NCBI RefSeq assembly: GCF_001644605.1
Contig: NZ_CP011388.1
Location: forward strand, 3,376,501 to 3,440,500
From: Paenibacillus swuensis
Lineage (GTDB): Bacteria > Bacillota > Bacilli > Paenibacillales > DY6
Direction: 5' to 3'
Length of the DNA: 64,000 nt
The position numbers and the translations under genes were made by a program. The number at the start of each line of letters is the position of its first letter. Positions within the stretch are counted from its first letter, which is position 1. The notes beneath the pieces were generated by a model, which saw only the letters and a program-made list of their open reading frames with translations, made no database searches and had not been told where the DNA came from. Below are positions 43,408-51,488 of this stretch, in pieces.

Positions 43408-43435
43408 GAGGGAATAAACCAACCGTGTTGAATAT
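43408..43435 (+). promoter_or_regulatory. Candidate sigma-H promoter for ftsAZ
   Basis: GAGGGAATA (43408-43416) resembles the sigma-H -35 (RNAGGAWWW, one mismatch), and GTTGAATAT (43427-43435) fits the -10 (RNNGAATWW) fully; spacing is 10 bp, one shorter than usual. The B. subtilis ftsAZ operon is known to have a sigma-H promoter. Confidence 0.4.
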
Positions 43436-43494
43436 GTACAAAAGTCTTTGTGTTTTTTTACCCTTTTTATTGATGAAACAGGAGGTGCCAAGGA

Positions 43495-44739
43495 TTGAGC
43501 AGCAATGACATCATTGTTAGTTTGGACATCGGTACATCCAAAGTACGTGCTATTATTGGTGAAATAAGTAATGGAACCATTAATATTATTGGAGTTGGAT
43601 CGGCCGACTCGGAAGGCATTCGTAAGGGTGCAATTGTTGATATTGATCAGACCGTGCAATCCATTCGCAATGCGATTGATCATGCGGAGCGGATGGTTGG
43701 CATTCAAATATCCGAAGTGGCAGTAGGCATTTCCGGCAATCATATCGCGCTTCAATCCAGTCACGGCGTAGTCGCGGTATCGAATGAAGACCGGGAAATC
43801 GGCGACGAGGACATCGACAGGGTCATCCAGGCGGCGCGAGTTATCGCATTGCCCCCCGAGCGTGAAATTATCGGGATTGTACCCAAGCAATATGTCGTTG
43901 ACGGATTGGAAGGAATTCATGATCCGCGAGGCATGATTGGGGTCAGACTTGAAGTAGAAGCAACGATTATCACCGGTGCCAAGACGGCAATACATAATTT
44001 GCTCCGTTGTGTGGAGAAAGCTGGACTGAAAGTAACCGGTCTGATTCTCATGTCCCTTGCCTCCGGACAGCTATGCTTGTCCAGAGACGAGAAAACGATG
44101 GGTACCGTATTGGTGGACATCGGTGCGGGAGCAACCACGATCGCTGTGTTTGAACAAGGCAGCTTGGTTGCGACATCCACATTGCCGATTGGCGGGGAAT
44201 ACATTACGAACGACATTTCGATAGGCTTGCGGACGCACACGGAATATGCTGAGAAGATTAAGCTGAAATACGGTTGTGCCGTTATTGCTGACGCGGCAGC
44301 GGATCAATTGTTTAAAGTAAACCGTCTGGGCAGTAATGTGGACAAGGAATTCTCACAAGTAGACCTGTCCAATATTATTGAACCACGCGTTCAAGAAATA
44401 TTCGAATTGATTCGTGAGGAAGTCAAGCGTCTCGGATACGACGAAACGGCTGGAGGCTATGTGCTGACAGGCGGTACCGTGTCGATGCCGGGTATGCTTA
44501 CGATCGCTCAGGAAGAGCTGGCCACATCCGTGCGCATTGCTGTGCCTGATTTTATTGGCGTACGCGATCCTGCTTTTACAAGCGGTGTTGGAATCATACA
44601 CTTTGTGGTAAGGTTTATGAGAGCCAAGGGTTCCGCCTCGACACCGAAGAAAGTCTCGAACAACCGGAGTGCCACGGCTGTTAAGACTAAGCCTGGCTTA
44701 ATGGAACGAATGAAGAATTACTTTAGCGAATTTATATAA
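43495..44739 (+). CDS. ftsA: Cell division protein FtsA
   Basis: A 414-residue actin-fold ATPase that tethers FtsZ to the membrane. The phosphate-1 region IVSLDIGTSKVRAIIGE, the 1C domain (DQTVQSIRNAIDHAERMVG), the phosphate-2 region GTVLVDIGAGATTIAVFEQGS and the GYVLTGGTVSMPGM adenosine motif are clear. The C-terminal stretch ending LMERMKNYFSEFI forms the amphipathic membrane-targeting helix. Start: TTG 43495, with AGGAGG about 10 nt upstream. FtsZ follows after about 50 bases, so the two are co-transcribed. Confidence 0.96.
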   Translation: MSSNDIIVSLDIGTSKVRAIIGEISNGTINIIGVGSADSEGIRKGAIVDIDQTVQSIRNAIDHAERMVGIQISEVAVGISGNHIALQSSHGVVAVSNEDREIGDEDIDRVIQAARVIALPPEREIIGIVPKQYVVDGLEGIHDPRGMIGVRLEVEATIITGAKTAIHNLLRCVEKAGLKVTGLILMSLASGQLCLSRDEKTMGTVLVDIGAGATTIAVFEQGSLVATSTLPIGGEYITNDISIGLRTHTEYAEKIKLKYGCAVIADAAADQLFKVNRLGSNVDKEFSQVDLSNIIEPRVQEIFELIREEVKRLGYDETAGGYVLTGGTVSMPGMLTIAQEELATSVRIAVPDFIGVRDPAFTSGVGIIHFVVRFMRAKGSASTPKKVSNNRSATAVKTKPGLMERMKNYFSEFI

Positions 44740-44790
44740 GGGCAAATTGCTGACGTGCACGAATGCTGAGTTAGGGGGAAAATGAACCAT

Positions 44791-45939
44791 ATGCTGGAAT
44801 TTGATTTCGAATTAGACCAATTGGCTCAGATAAAGGTGATCGGGGTTGGCGGCGGCGGCAGCAATGCCGTGAACCGCATGATTGAGAACGGTGTGAAGGG
44901 CGTTGAATTTATCACCGTGAATACCGATGCGCAAGCATTACATCTTGCGAAATCGGAGCATAAACTGCAACTTGGGGATAAGCTGACGCGCGGTTTAGGT
45001 GCCGGCGCCAATCCGGAAGTGGGTAAGAAAGCCGCGGAAGAATCCAAGGATAATATTATGAACACGCTTCGCGGCGCGGATATGGTATTCGTAACTGCGG
45101 GTATGGGCGGGGGCACAGGTACAGGGGCAGCCCCTGTCATTGCTGAGATCGCCAAAGAATGTGGCGCATTGACCGTAGGTGTCGTTACTCGTCCGTTTAC
45201 GTTTGAAGGCCGCAAACGCGCATCCCAAGCGGAGCAAGGGATTGAAGCGCTTAAAGAGAAAGTGGACACGTTAATTGTTATTCCGAATGACAGACTCCTG
45301 GAAATCGTGGACAAGAAGACGCCGATGCTGGAAGCTTTCCGCGAAGCGGACAACGTTCTGCGCCAAGCCGTACAAGGCATATCGGATCTGATTGCGGTTC
45401 CGGGTTTGATCAACCTTGACTTTGCCGATGTAAAGACCATTATGACAGAACGTGGTTCCGCTTTAATGGGTATCGGACAAGCCAACGGGGAGAACCGCGC
45501 GGCAGAGGCGGCAAAGAAAGCGATTATGAGTCCGTTGCTTGAAACTTCGATCGACGGAGCGCGCGGTGTCATCATGAATATTACAGGCGGCGCGAACCTT
45601 AGCTTGTATGAAGTGAATGAAGCTGCCGAAATCGTCATCTCCGCATCCGACCCGGATGTGAACATGATATTCGGCGCGATCATTGATGACAACATGAAGG
45701 AAGATATTAAAGTTACGGTCATTGCGACCGGATTTGAACATAAGCCTTATACGAGCATTCACCGTAAACCCAATGTTGTCCAAGGTTCACAACAACAGCC
45801 GCAGGCTGAGAATGAAGAAGCCAGAACGGCAGTACCGGGTGCCAAACCATCCTACAACAGCAGTAATCCTTCCATCTCTCAAGATCAATTGGATATCCCT
45901 ACATTTTTGCGTAACCGCAGAAATACAGACCGAACTTAA
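44791..45939 (+). CDS. ftsZ: Cell division protein FtsZ
   Basis: A 382-residue tubulin-like GTPase that forms the division ring. The nucleotide motif GGGTGTG is at 106-112; the T7 loop is seen as [11 protein letters not shown], and the C-terminal conserved peptide [11 protein letters not shown] binds FtsA, SepF and others. The linker is short. Start: ATG 44791 gives the usual MLEFDFE N-terminus; ATG 44782 (MNHMLEF) is in frame and 3 nt behind GGGGG, so it remains possible. A clear terminator follows. Confidence 0.97.
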   Translation: MLEFDFELDQLAQIKVIGVGGGGSNAVNRMIENGVKGVEFITVNTDAQALHLAKSEHKLQLGDKLTRGLGAGANPEVGKKAAEESKDNIMNTLRGADMVFVTAGMGGGTGTGAAPVIAEIAKECGALTVGVVTRPFTFEGRKRASQAEQGIEALKEKVDTLIVIPNDRLLEIVDKKTPMLEAFREADNVLRQAVQGISDLIAVPGLINLDFADVKTIMTERGSALMGIGQANGENRAAEAAKKAIMSPLLETSIDGARGVIMNITGGANLSLYEVNEAAEIVISASDPDVNMIFGAIIDDNMKEDIKVTVIATGFEHKPYTSIHRKPNVVQGSQQQPQAENEEARTAVPGAKPSYNSSNPSISQDQLDIPTFLRNRRNTDRT

Positions 45940-45952
45940 TTAAAGTCGAACG

Positions 45953-45990
45953 ACCTCATGAAGAGTGACACTCTTTGTGAGGTTTTTTTT
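45953..45990 (+). terminator. Intrinsic terminator after ftsZ
   Basis: ACCTCA/TGAGGT with inner AGAGT/ACTCT pairing, followed by eight T. It ends the dcw cluster. Confidence 0.9.
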
Positions 45991-46012
45991 GTTCCTCGTT
46001 ATTCCTTCCTCA

Positions 46013-46079
46013 TTCGACAAAAAAACTCTAGCCGAGACGTCATGTTTAGACAGACTTTGGAATATGCTTTCGATATACT
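46013..46079 (+). promoter_or_regulatory. Spo0A-activated spoIIG promoter
   Basis: A perfect 0A-type box TTCGACA (46013-46019) lies upstream of TAGACA (46047-46052) and TATACT (46074-46079). The -35 to -10 distance is about 21-22 bp, the unusually long spacing known for the Spo0A~P-dependent spoIIG promoter of B. subtilis. TTCGATA (46069-46075) overlaps the -10. Confidence 0.65.
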
Positions 46080-46138
46080 AGGCTCATAGGTTAGAGATAG
46101 GAATACAGGTTGAAGGATCACGCAGAAATGGTAGGGTG

Positions 46139-47074
46139 ATGGAAGCAGTGGTTGTATATGCGGACCTTATTTTTCTGTTCAACCTCCTCTTGGACGCATT
46201 CCTCTTGTGGGCCACCGCCAGAACCCGTCTGCTGAAACCTAAAGGATGGAGAATCGCCTTAGCCTCCGGTTTGGGTGCTTCCTATGTAGTCTTGATGTTT
46301 GTTCCCATGCTTTCCTTCCTGTTTACGTTTATTGCGAAAATGGTTATGTCCGTGTTGATGTTGTTGATCGCCTTTGGTTATGGCGGAGCCAAGCGTTTCT
46401 GGCGTAATTTGGGGGCGTTCTATTGTATTAATTTTGCGGCTGCGGGCGGGATCTTAGGCGCTCACTATTTATTGCAGCAATCCAGTGAAGTAATGAACGG
46501 TATCATCATAACCCAAACCGGATTATCCTTCGAAATTCGGGAGCTTGGTGCTCTGTTTATCATTGTGTTCCTCATGATCTCCGTCGTATTGTACCGTGTT
46601 GTGTTTTCCGGTAAACGCAGACAGGATAACGTCGCGCAACACTTGGCCGAGGTAACGGTCACGATGGAGGAACATGAATTCGTATGCACGGGTTTAATTG
46701 ATACAGGCAATCATCTTTACGATCCGTTAACACGAACACCTGTCATGATTATGGAGGCGGCGGCATGGGCGGATTTTCTTCCTGCCGGTTGGATTAAGCG
46801 GATACAGAACGCGGAACTGGATGAAATCATTAACGCCATCGGAAAGGACGAGTTTCGATATCAGGACCGGCTGCGATTGGTGCCCTACCGGGGCGTGAAT
46901 AGCGGAACACAGTTTATGCTCGCACTTAAGCCTGATAAGGTAGTCATCCGCACAGACAAGCACGTTACGGAGGCCGTGAAGGTACTGATCGGACTTGATG
47001 GAGGTCAATTATCTTCGGATGGTGCCTACAAGGCTATTATTCATCCAGCCCTGATGGAGCCTGTGGCTCTGTAA
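46139..47074 (+). CDS. spoIIGA: Sigma-E processing aspartic protease SpoIIGA
   Basis: A 311-residue membrane protease that activates pro-sigma-E in the mother cell. Five N-terminal membrane segments cover residues about 1-150 (starting VYADLIFLFNLLLDAFLLW), followed by a cytoplasmic aspartic protease-like domain with the catalytic DTG at D188 (GLIDTGNHLYDPLTRTPVMI), matching the B. subtilis position near residue 183. The segment LRLVPYRGVNSG is also conserved. Start: ATG 46139 is chosen; an overlapping GTG (46136) and a GTG at 46151 are possible because the ribosome site is poor. It is followed by sigE, its substrate. Confidence 0.92.
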   Translation: MEAVVVYADLIFLFNLLLDAFLLWATARTRLLKPKGWRIALASGLGASYVVLMFVPMLSFLFTFIAKMVMSVLMLLIAFGYGGAKRFWRNLGAFYCINFAAAGGILGAHYLLQQSSEVMNGIIITQTGLSFEIRELGALFIIVFLMISVVLYRVVFSGKRRQDNVAQHLAEVTVTMEEHEFVCTGLIDTGNHLYDPLTRTPVMIMEAAAWADFLPAGWIKRIQNAELDEIINAIGKDEFRYQDRLRLVPYRGVNSGTQFMLALKPDKVVIRTDKHVTEAVKVLIGLDGGQLSSDGAYKAIIHPALMEPVAL

Positions 47075-47108
47075 TACATACCCTACTTCGATATAGGAGG
47101 AATTGACG

Positions 47109-47831
47109 ATGTTCACAAAGTTGAAAATGCGGCTTACGGTATGGTATTACCGAATCATGGTGAGACTCGGTTTGAAGTCCGATGAAGTTTATTATATCGG
47201 GGGAAGTGAAGCGTTACCGCCTCCGTTAACGCGTGAGGAAGAAGAATATCTGCTCGGGAAGCTCACAACGGGAGATGCCGCGATCCGGGCGATGCTCATT
47301 GAACGCAATCTGCGATTAGTTGTATACATTGCGCGTAAATTTGAGAACACGGGTATTAATATCGAGGATTTGGTTTCAATTGGCGCGATCGGTCTCATCA
47401 AGGCCGTAAATACATTTGATCCGGAAAAGAAGATTAAACTCGCCACCTATGCATCCCGGTGCATTGAGAATGAGATCTTGATGTATTTACGCCGTAACAG
47501 CAAAATCAGAACCGAGGTATCCTTCGATGAGCCTTTGAACATCGATTGGGACGGAAATGAGCTCTTGTTATCCGATGTGCTGGGTACCGAGAATGATACG
47601 ATATATCGTAATATCGAAGAACAAGTGGATCGTAAATTGCTTCATAAGGCTTTGGATAAACTGTCGGATCGGGAACGGATTATTATGGAGCTGCGATTCG
47701 GATTAACCGACGGAGAAGAAAAAACACAGAAAGATGTTGCGGATCTGCTGGGAATATCCCAGTCCTATATATCACGCCTGGAAAAGCGAATTATAAAGCG
47801 GCTTCGCAAAGAATTTAACAAAATGGTTTGA
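47109..47831 (+). CDS. sigE: RNA polymerase sporulation sigma factor sigma-E (pro-form)
   Basis: A 240-residue sigma-70 family factor for early mother-cell genes. The N-terminal amphipathic pro-sequence (about residues 1-27, [21 protein letters not shown]) precedes the conserved [17 protein letters not shown] stretch near the SpoIIGA cleavage site. Region 2 ([52 protein letters not shown]) and region 4 helix-turn-helix ([19 protein letters not shown]) are complete, with no sign of a skin-type interruption. The start ATG 47109 lies 8 nt after AGGAGG; the in-frame TTG 47103 is too close. It sits 34 bases after spoIIGA in the spoIIG operon. Confidence 0.97.
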   Translation: MFTKLKMRLTVWYYRIMVRLGLKSDEVYYIGGSEALPPPLTREEEEYLLGKLTTGDAAIRAMLIERNLRLVVYIARKFENTGINIEDLVSIGAIGLIKAVNTFDPEKKIKLATYASRCIENEILMYLRRNSKIRTEVSFDEPLNIDWDGNELLLSDVLGTENDTIYRNIEEQVDRKLLHKALDKLSDRERIIMELRFGLTDGEEKTQKDVADLLGISQSYISRLEKRIIKRLRKEFNKMV

Positions 47832-47887
47832 CGAATACATATCCCAACTTGAAGCCCAATATACCCTGTCGACAGGGTTAATTTTTG

Positions 47888-47916
47888 GAATAAAAAAACC
47901 GCCCTCGGGGATAATT
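47888..47916 (+). promoter_or_regulatory. Candidate forespore promoter for sigG
   Basis: GAATA (47888-47892) and GGGGATAATT (47907-47916) resemble sigma-F elements (GYATA and GGNNANAHTR) at 14-bp spacing with single mismatches. A short palindrome ACCCTGTCGACAGGGT (47863-47878) followed by five T lies just upstream and may end the spoIIG transcript. Confidence 0.35.
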
Positions 47917-47949
47917 AACATTAATGTTTCTCCTTGGGAGGTAGTCACG

Positions 47950-48732
47950 TTGACCCGAAACAAAGTTGAGATTTGCGGCGTGGATACCGCGAAATTGCCG
48001 GTGCTTAATAATACCGAAATGCGCGAGCTATTTGTCAGCCTGCAAACCAAGAATGAGCGAGCATCAAGAGAGAAATTAGTCAACGGGAACCTGCGCTTGG
48101 TTCTCAGCGTGATTCAACGGTTTAATAACCGGGGCGAGTTTGTCGACGACCTGTTTCAAGTCGGATGCATCGGCTTAATGAAGGCCATTGATAATTTCGA
48201 TTTAGGGCAGAATGTAAAGTTTTCCACTTATGCGGTTCCGATGATTATCGGTGAGATTCGGCGATATCTGAGGGACAACAATCCGATTCGTGTATCCCGA
48301 TCTTTGCGGGATATTGCTTACAAAGCTTTGCAAGTACGCGACAGTCTGACGAACATGAATGCCAGGGAACCGACGATCTTCGAAATTTCAGAAGCGTTAG
48401 GCGTGCCTAAAGAAGACGTGGTTTTCGCGTTGGATGCCATCCAAGACCCTGTTTCCTTGTTCGAGCCGATTTACCATGACGGCGGTGATCCCATCTATGT
48501 CATGGATCAAATCAGTGATGACCGGAACAAGGATGTTTCCTGGATTGAGGAGATCGCTTTACGCGAGGCGATGCGCAAGTTAAATGACCGGGAGAAGATG
48601 ATTCTATCCATGCGTTTCTTTGAAGGGAAGACCCAAATGGAAGTAGCCGATGAAATCGGTATTTCTCAGGCGCAAGTATCCCGGTTGGAGAAATCCGCCA
48701 TATCACAAATGCAAAAGCATGTGAAAAGCTAA
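47950..48732 (+). CDS. sigG: RNA polymerase sporulation sigma factor sigma-G
   Basis: A 260-residue late forespore sigma factor. The N-terminus TRNKVEICGVDTAKLPVL is the diagnostic start of sigma-G, including the segment bound by the anti-sigma factor. Region 2 reads LVLSVIQRFNNRGEFVDDLFQVGCIGLMKAIDNFDL, region 3 has RVSRSLRDIAYKAL, and region 4 has EVADEIGISQAQVSRLEKSAI. Start: TTG 47950 with GGGAGG 8 nt upstream. It lies about 120 bases after sigE, as in B. subtilis, where sigG has its own sigma-F promoter. A large hairpin terminator follows at once. Confidence 0.97.
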   Translation: MTRNKVEICGVDTAKLPVLNNTEMRELFVSLQTKNERASREKLVNGNLRLVLSVIQRFNNRGEFVDDLFQVGCIGLMKAIDNFDLGQNVKFSTYAVPMIIGEIRRYLRDNNPIRVSRSLRDIAYKALQVRDSLTNMNAREPTIFEISEALGVPKEDVVFALDAIQDPVSLFEPIYHDGGDPIYVMDQISDDRNKDVSWIEEIALREAMRKLNDREKMILSMRFFEGKTQMEVADEIGISQAQVSRLEKSAISQMQKHVKS

Positions 48733-48784
48733 AAAAAAACGGGCTTTCCTAGAAACCGGCTATGCCGGAATAGGAAAGCCCTTT
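48731..48784. terminator. Bidirectional terminator between sigG and marR-like gene
   Basis: GGGCTTTCCTA (48741-48751) pairs with TAGGAAAGCCC (48771-48781), with an inner CCGGC/GCCGG stem. Nine A precede it, acting as the T-tract for the minus-strand gene. Confidence 0.9.
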
Positions 48785-48801
48785 GTTCTTAAGGTGATGT
48801 T

Positions 48802-49260
48802 CTACCGTATAAGCTTGTGAAACTGCATCGAAATTTTGCGAACCAATTGGATTAATACCTCTTGTTCATGCTCGGTCAAAGTGTTTAATAATTCTGTTAA
48901 ATACTCCTCTCGGGTTGCATTGATTTGCCGCAGCACGTGTTCCCCTTCCTCAGTAAGAAACAATCTTACACTGCGTCGGTCCAATTCGCTGCGCTTACGA
49001 ACAATCAAACCATCCGTTTCAAGCTGATTGAGAAGAATCGTTGTGGCGCCTGAAGATAATCGCAATTTCTTGGAAACATCCACAACCAGACAGGGATCAT
49101 TAAGGATTATCGTTTTGAGCATTAAATATTTGGTCTTCGTCATATTATATTGATATCCGGAATGATGTTTATCAAGCAACTTATTTTTGTAAGCAAAAAC
49201 AACATCCGTAAACTCATTTAAAATTTCAAACTTGACATTGCCTAAGCTCTCAGCAGACAT
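48802..49260 (-). CDS. MarR family transcriptional regulator
   Basis: A 152-residue winged-helix regulator. The DNA-binding core is seen in VSKKLRLSSGATTILLNQLETDGLIVRKRSELDRRSVRLFLTEEGEHVL (about residues 69-117), with the typical wing Asp-Arg-Arg (DRRSVRL). Flanking helices mediate dimerisation. Start: ATG 49260 with AAGGAGG about 9 nt upstream. It has its own -10 TATAAT upstream on the minus strand. It follows the phospholipase-D-like gene on the same strand. MarR proteins commonly respond to small phenolics, drugs or oxidants; the ligand and targets here are unknown. Confidence 0.88.
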   Translation of the reverse strand: MSAESLGNVKFEILNEFTDVVFAYKNKLLDKHHSGYQYNMTKTKYLMLKTIILNDPCLVVDVSKKLRLSSGATTILLNQLETDGLIVRKRSELDRRSVRLFLTEEGEHVLRQINATREEYLTELLNTLTEHEQEVLIQLVRKISMQFHKLIR

Positions 49261-49289
49261 ACGATAAATCCTCCTTTATTCATGATTCT

Positions 49290-49320
49290 ATTATATCATA
49301 CGGGCCCGATTTATTGACAA
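49290..49320 (-). promoter_or_regulatory. Candidate promoter for the MarR gene
   Basis: On the minus strand TTGTCA (49320-49315) and TATAAT (49295-49290) are 19 bp apart; the -10 is perfect and the spacer long, with a GGGCCC palindrome in it. Confidence 0.45.
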
Positions 49321-49326
49321 AGAATG

Positions 49327-50835
49327 TTAAAAAGTAGTAAATCCTAACCATGTTTGAACATGGTAGAGGAAGCGCTGCAGAGGCAGCATGTCATCCCGGT
49401 AAGCTGAACGATCTAACGTATATTCCGCCCCCTTGTTCATCCACAGTTTATCAAAGTACTTCGTAACATCATTCATCAGGGGACTTTCATTAGACGCCGT
49501 AATCATCACATTTGTTTCCAGATTGAGATCATCCAAATTTCGGGTGGTAAAATTGGCCGAGCCGTTGTGCAGTGTGGTTTGCTTTGGACCTTGTACAATC
49601 ATCATCTTGGTATGAAATTGCTCTTCGCTGGTATTATACCAACGGATATCAATTTTGCCGTCCGTCTTCTTGTGCAACTCTTCGGCTACCGGCCGATTGG
49701 GTAACCCGATCTTATCCCGGCCAAACGCGTTCTCATTGGGGTCCAAGATCAGTTGAACTTTAACTCCTCGATTCGCGGCCTGTACCAAAGCATCCAACAC
49801 ATTAGGGTCTGCCAGATAAAACATGGCCATTCGGATGGAATCATCACGGTCAGCTTCACGAATTGAGGTCAGCACATATTTGTAGATTTTTCCTTCAGTA
49901 AGGAGACGTGTCTGATAGGGTCCTGGTCGTTCAGATGTCTTTTCCTGAGGGTTATGTTCCGGTAACTTTATATCGGAGCTTAGCGCCGCCGCTGCCTGTT
50001 CGCTAAGTAAAATATCGCTAATGATGGGGCCGCTCATCTTGATTGCCGTATTAGAATGCCAACTGCTTGCATCATGCGCGTTAGCTGTTGGAATTATCGC
50101 TGTATTCTCGGTGACAATGACCTTGCGGTGATTGGCTTTTACATTTAATAATTTCATGTAGGAGCGGGCTGTTAAATCCGGGGCTTGATCCGCCATTAAA
50201 TTAGGGATCCATCCGTTACCTGCCTGACCAAACCATTGGATAAAAGTCCTCCAAAGACCCGAGTAAGCGGGAGTGGAATCTCGCAACGGATCAACATCGG
50301 TCAGTATGACGGGAATTCCCGCAGCCTTTAAACGTTGAAATTCGGGTGCTGGATGTGAACCGTAATCGGTGTTAATTTCATCAGAGATTACGATGATTTT
50401 CAATTGTGGATATTTGCTTTTTTGAGCCAAAAGGGTATTGGTTAAACTTCTGCTAAGCGGAGGGTAGCTTTGATCTTTATCATAGTAGCCGTTGTACAAA
50501 AATAGGTCGATCACGATAAATTCTTTAGCTAGCCGAATGGACTTTAAGATCTCCTTAAAGATCATTTGATCATGCTTCACAGTCCCTTCATGCTTATAAG
50601 TCAGATCATAGAGAAACTCCACAGTCTGTAACGGGTATGCCTGACTCTCATATGATATACCTGCGGGTAAGGGCTTATGGGTATGGTAATAACCAACACA
50701 AACCACTAGGATGAATAGGGCTAGGGCAATGAAGTTTGGCAGACCGATTTTGCGAAGACGTGTATACCGTTGTGATCGAGGGCGGGGCGGGATTGTCGTT
50801 CCCGGCTTCACCGCGGGTTGAGTTTGTATGGGCAT
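49327..50835 (-). CDS. Phospholipase D-like (cardiolipin synthase-like) membrane protein
   Basis: A 502-residue protein with a basic cytoplasmic tail and a single membrane span (about residues 31-50), then two PLD-type repeats on the outer side. The first active-site motif is HRK at H236-K238 (LNVKANHRKVIVTE), the second HTK at H408-K410 (EEQFHTKMMIVQ) followed by NGSANFTTRNLDDLN. Both HxK cores are intact, but the usual Asp after four residues is Glu (243) and Gln (415), a departure from HxKxxxxD. It may be a phospholipid or nucleic-acid phosphodiesterase of the PLD superfamily; substrate unknown. The ATG is close to GGAGGG. It is divergent from ylmC. Confidence 0.8.
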   Translation of the reverse strand: MPIQTQPAVKPGTTIPPRPRSQRYTRLRKIGLPNFIALALFILVVCVGYYHTHKPLPAGISYESQAYPLQTVEFLYDLTYKHEGTVKHDQMIFKEILKSIRLAKEFIVIDLFLYNGYYDKDQSYPPLSRSLTNTLLAQKSKYPQLKIIVISDEINTDYGSHPAPEFQRLKAAGIPVILTDVDPLRDSTPAYSGLWRTFIQWFGQAGNGWIPNLMADQAPDLTARSYMKLLNVKANHRKVIVTENTAIIPTANAHDASSWHSNTAIKMSGPIISDILLSEQAAAALSSDIKLPEHNPQEKTSERPGPYQTRLLTEGKIYKYVLTSIREADRDDSIRMAMFYLADPNVLDALVQAANRGVKVQLILDPNENAFGRDKIGLPNRPVAEELHKKTDGKIDIRWYNTSEEQFHTKMMIVQGPKQTTLHNGSANFTTRNLDDLNLETNVMITASNESPLMNDVTKYFDKLWMNKGAEYTLDRSAYRDDMLPLQRFLYHVQTWLGFTTF

Positions 50836-51042
50836 AAACCCTCCGATTACTTTTTATAGCAACATTAAGTCAAAATAGGTGTTGTGAAACAATGAAGTGC
50901 GGGTTTGGGTTCATTTACCTTAGCCTTTTTTCTTTTTATGAAAGGAAGGACATTTTGCAAGTACGGCACATATATTAAAGAGTAGGATAGGCCGTTGCCT
51001 GTGCTCGTGTAGTCCATTCTGCGAAAAGTAGGGGTGAGCCCC

Positions 51043-51336
51043 ATGAAAATATCCGATTTCCAGACTAAAGATGTGATTAACATTGTAGACGGCAAAAAGC
51101 TGGGGCAAATCAGCGATCTGGAACTTGATTTGCGTCAAGGGCGCATCGACTCGATCGTGGTGCCGAACTCCAGTAAATTTTTCGGGATGTTTGGCGGGGG
51201 GACCGATCTTGTTATCCCCTGGCGCAACATCGTGAAGATCGGCGCGGATGTGGTGTTGGTGAAACTGGATGATACGAAAGCATACCGGCCGTCCGATGAC
51301 GGAGATATCCCGCTGGAGTACCAACGGAATCGTTAA
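51043..51336 (+). CDS. ylmC: YlmC/YmxH family PRC-barrel sporulation protein
   Basis: A 97-residue small protein with a PRC-barrel fold: SDFQTKDVINIVDGKKLGQISDLELDLRQGRIDSIVVPN and the later IPWRNIVKIGADVVLVKL. It matches YlmC/YmxH proteins, which lie near sigG and the ylm genes in B. subtilis. The role is not established. Start: ATG 51043, six nt after AGGGGTG; the in-frame GTG 51034 is part of that box. The upstream gap (50836-51042) is a divergent promoter region without a motif I can name. Confidence 0.85.
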   Translation: MKISDFQTKDVINIVDGKKLGQISDLELDLRQGRIDSIVVPNSSKFFGMFGGGTDLVIPWRNIVKIGADVVLVKLDDTKAYRPSDDGDIPLEYQRNR

Positions 51337-51488
51337 TGTTGAAGAAACCAATCCTTAAGCTTGATCGCATGCAGGTTAGAGGCGGATGTTAGACGCTGAA
51401 CCCGCATGCTTTTTTCACATTAGAACATTTGTGGTACACTGTTAGACATATATTGCGGAGCGGTAAACGGAGAGGACGGTTTGGATAT

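Noticed and set aside
17838-43494. Identical AGGAGGTGCCAAGG before oppB (17838-17851) and ftsA (43480-43493)
   Set aside because: A 14-base match over a ribosome site is readily explained by a strong Shine-Dalgarno plus chance.
43375-43995. 206-codon minus-strand frame opposite ftsA
   Set aside because: It overlaps the ftsA 5' end and its promoter region, with no Shine-Dalgarno and no recognisable protein family.
44826-45722. 298-codon frame on the minus strand opposite ftsZ
   Set aside because: It is fully inside the strongly conserved ftsZ, its product shows no domain, and there is no ribosome site; it arises from codon bias of the true gene.
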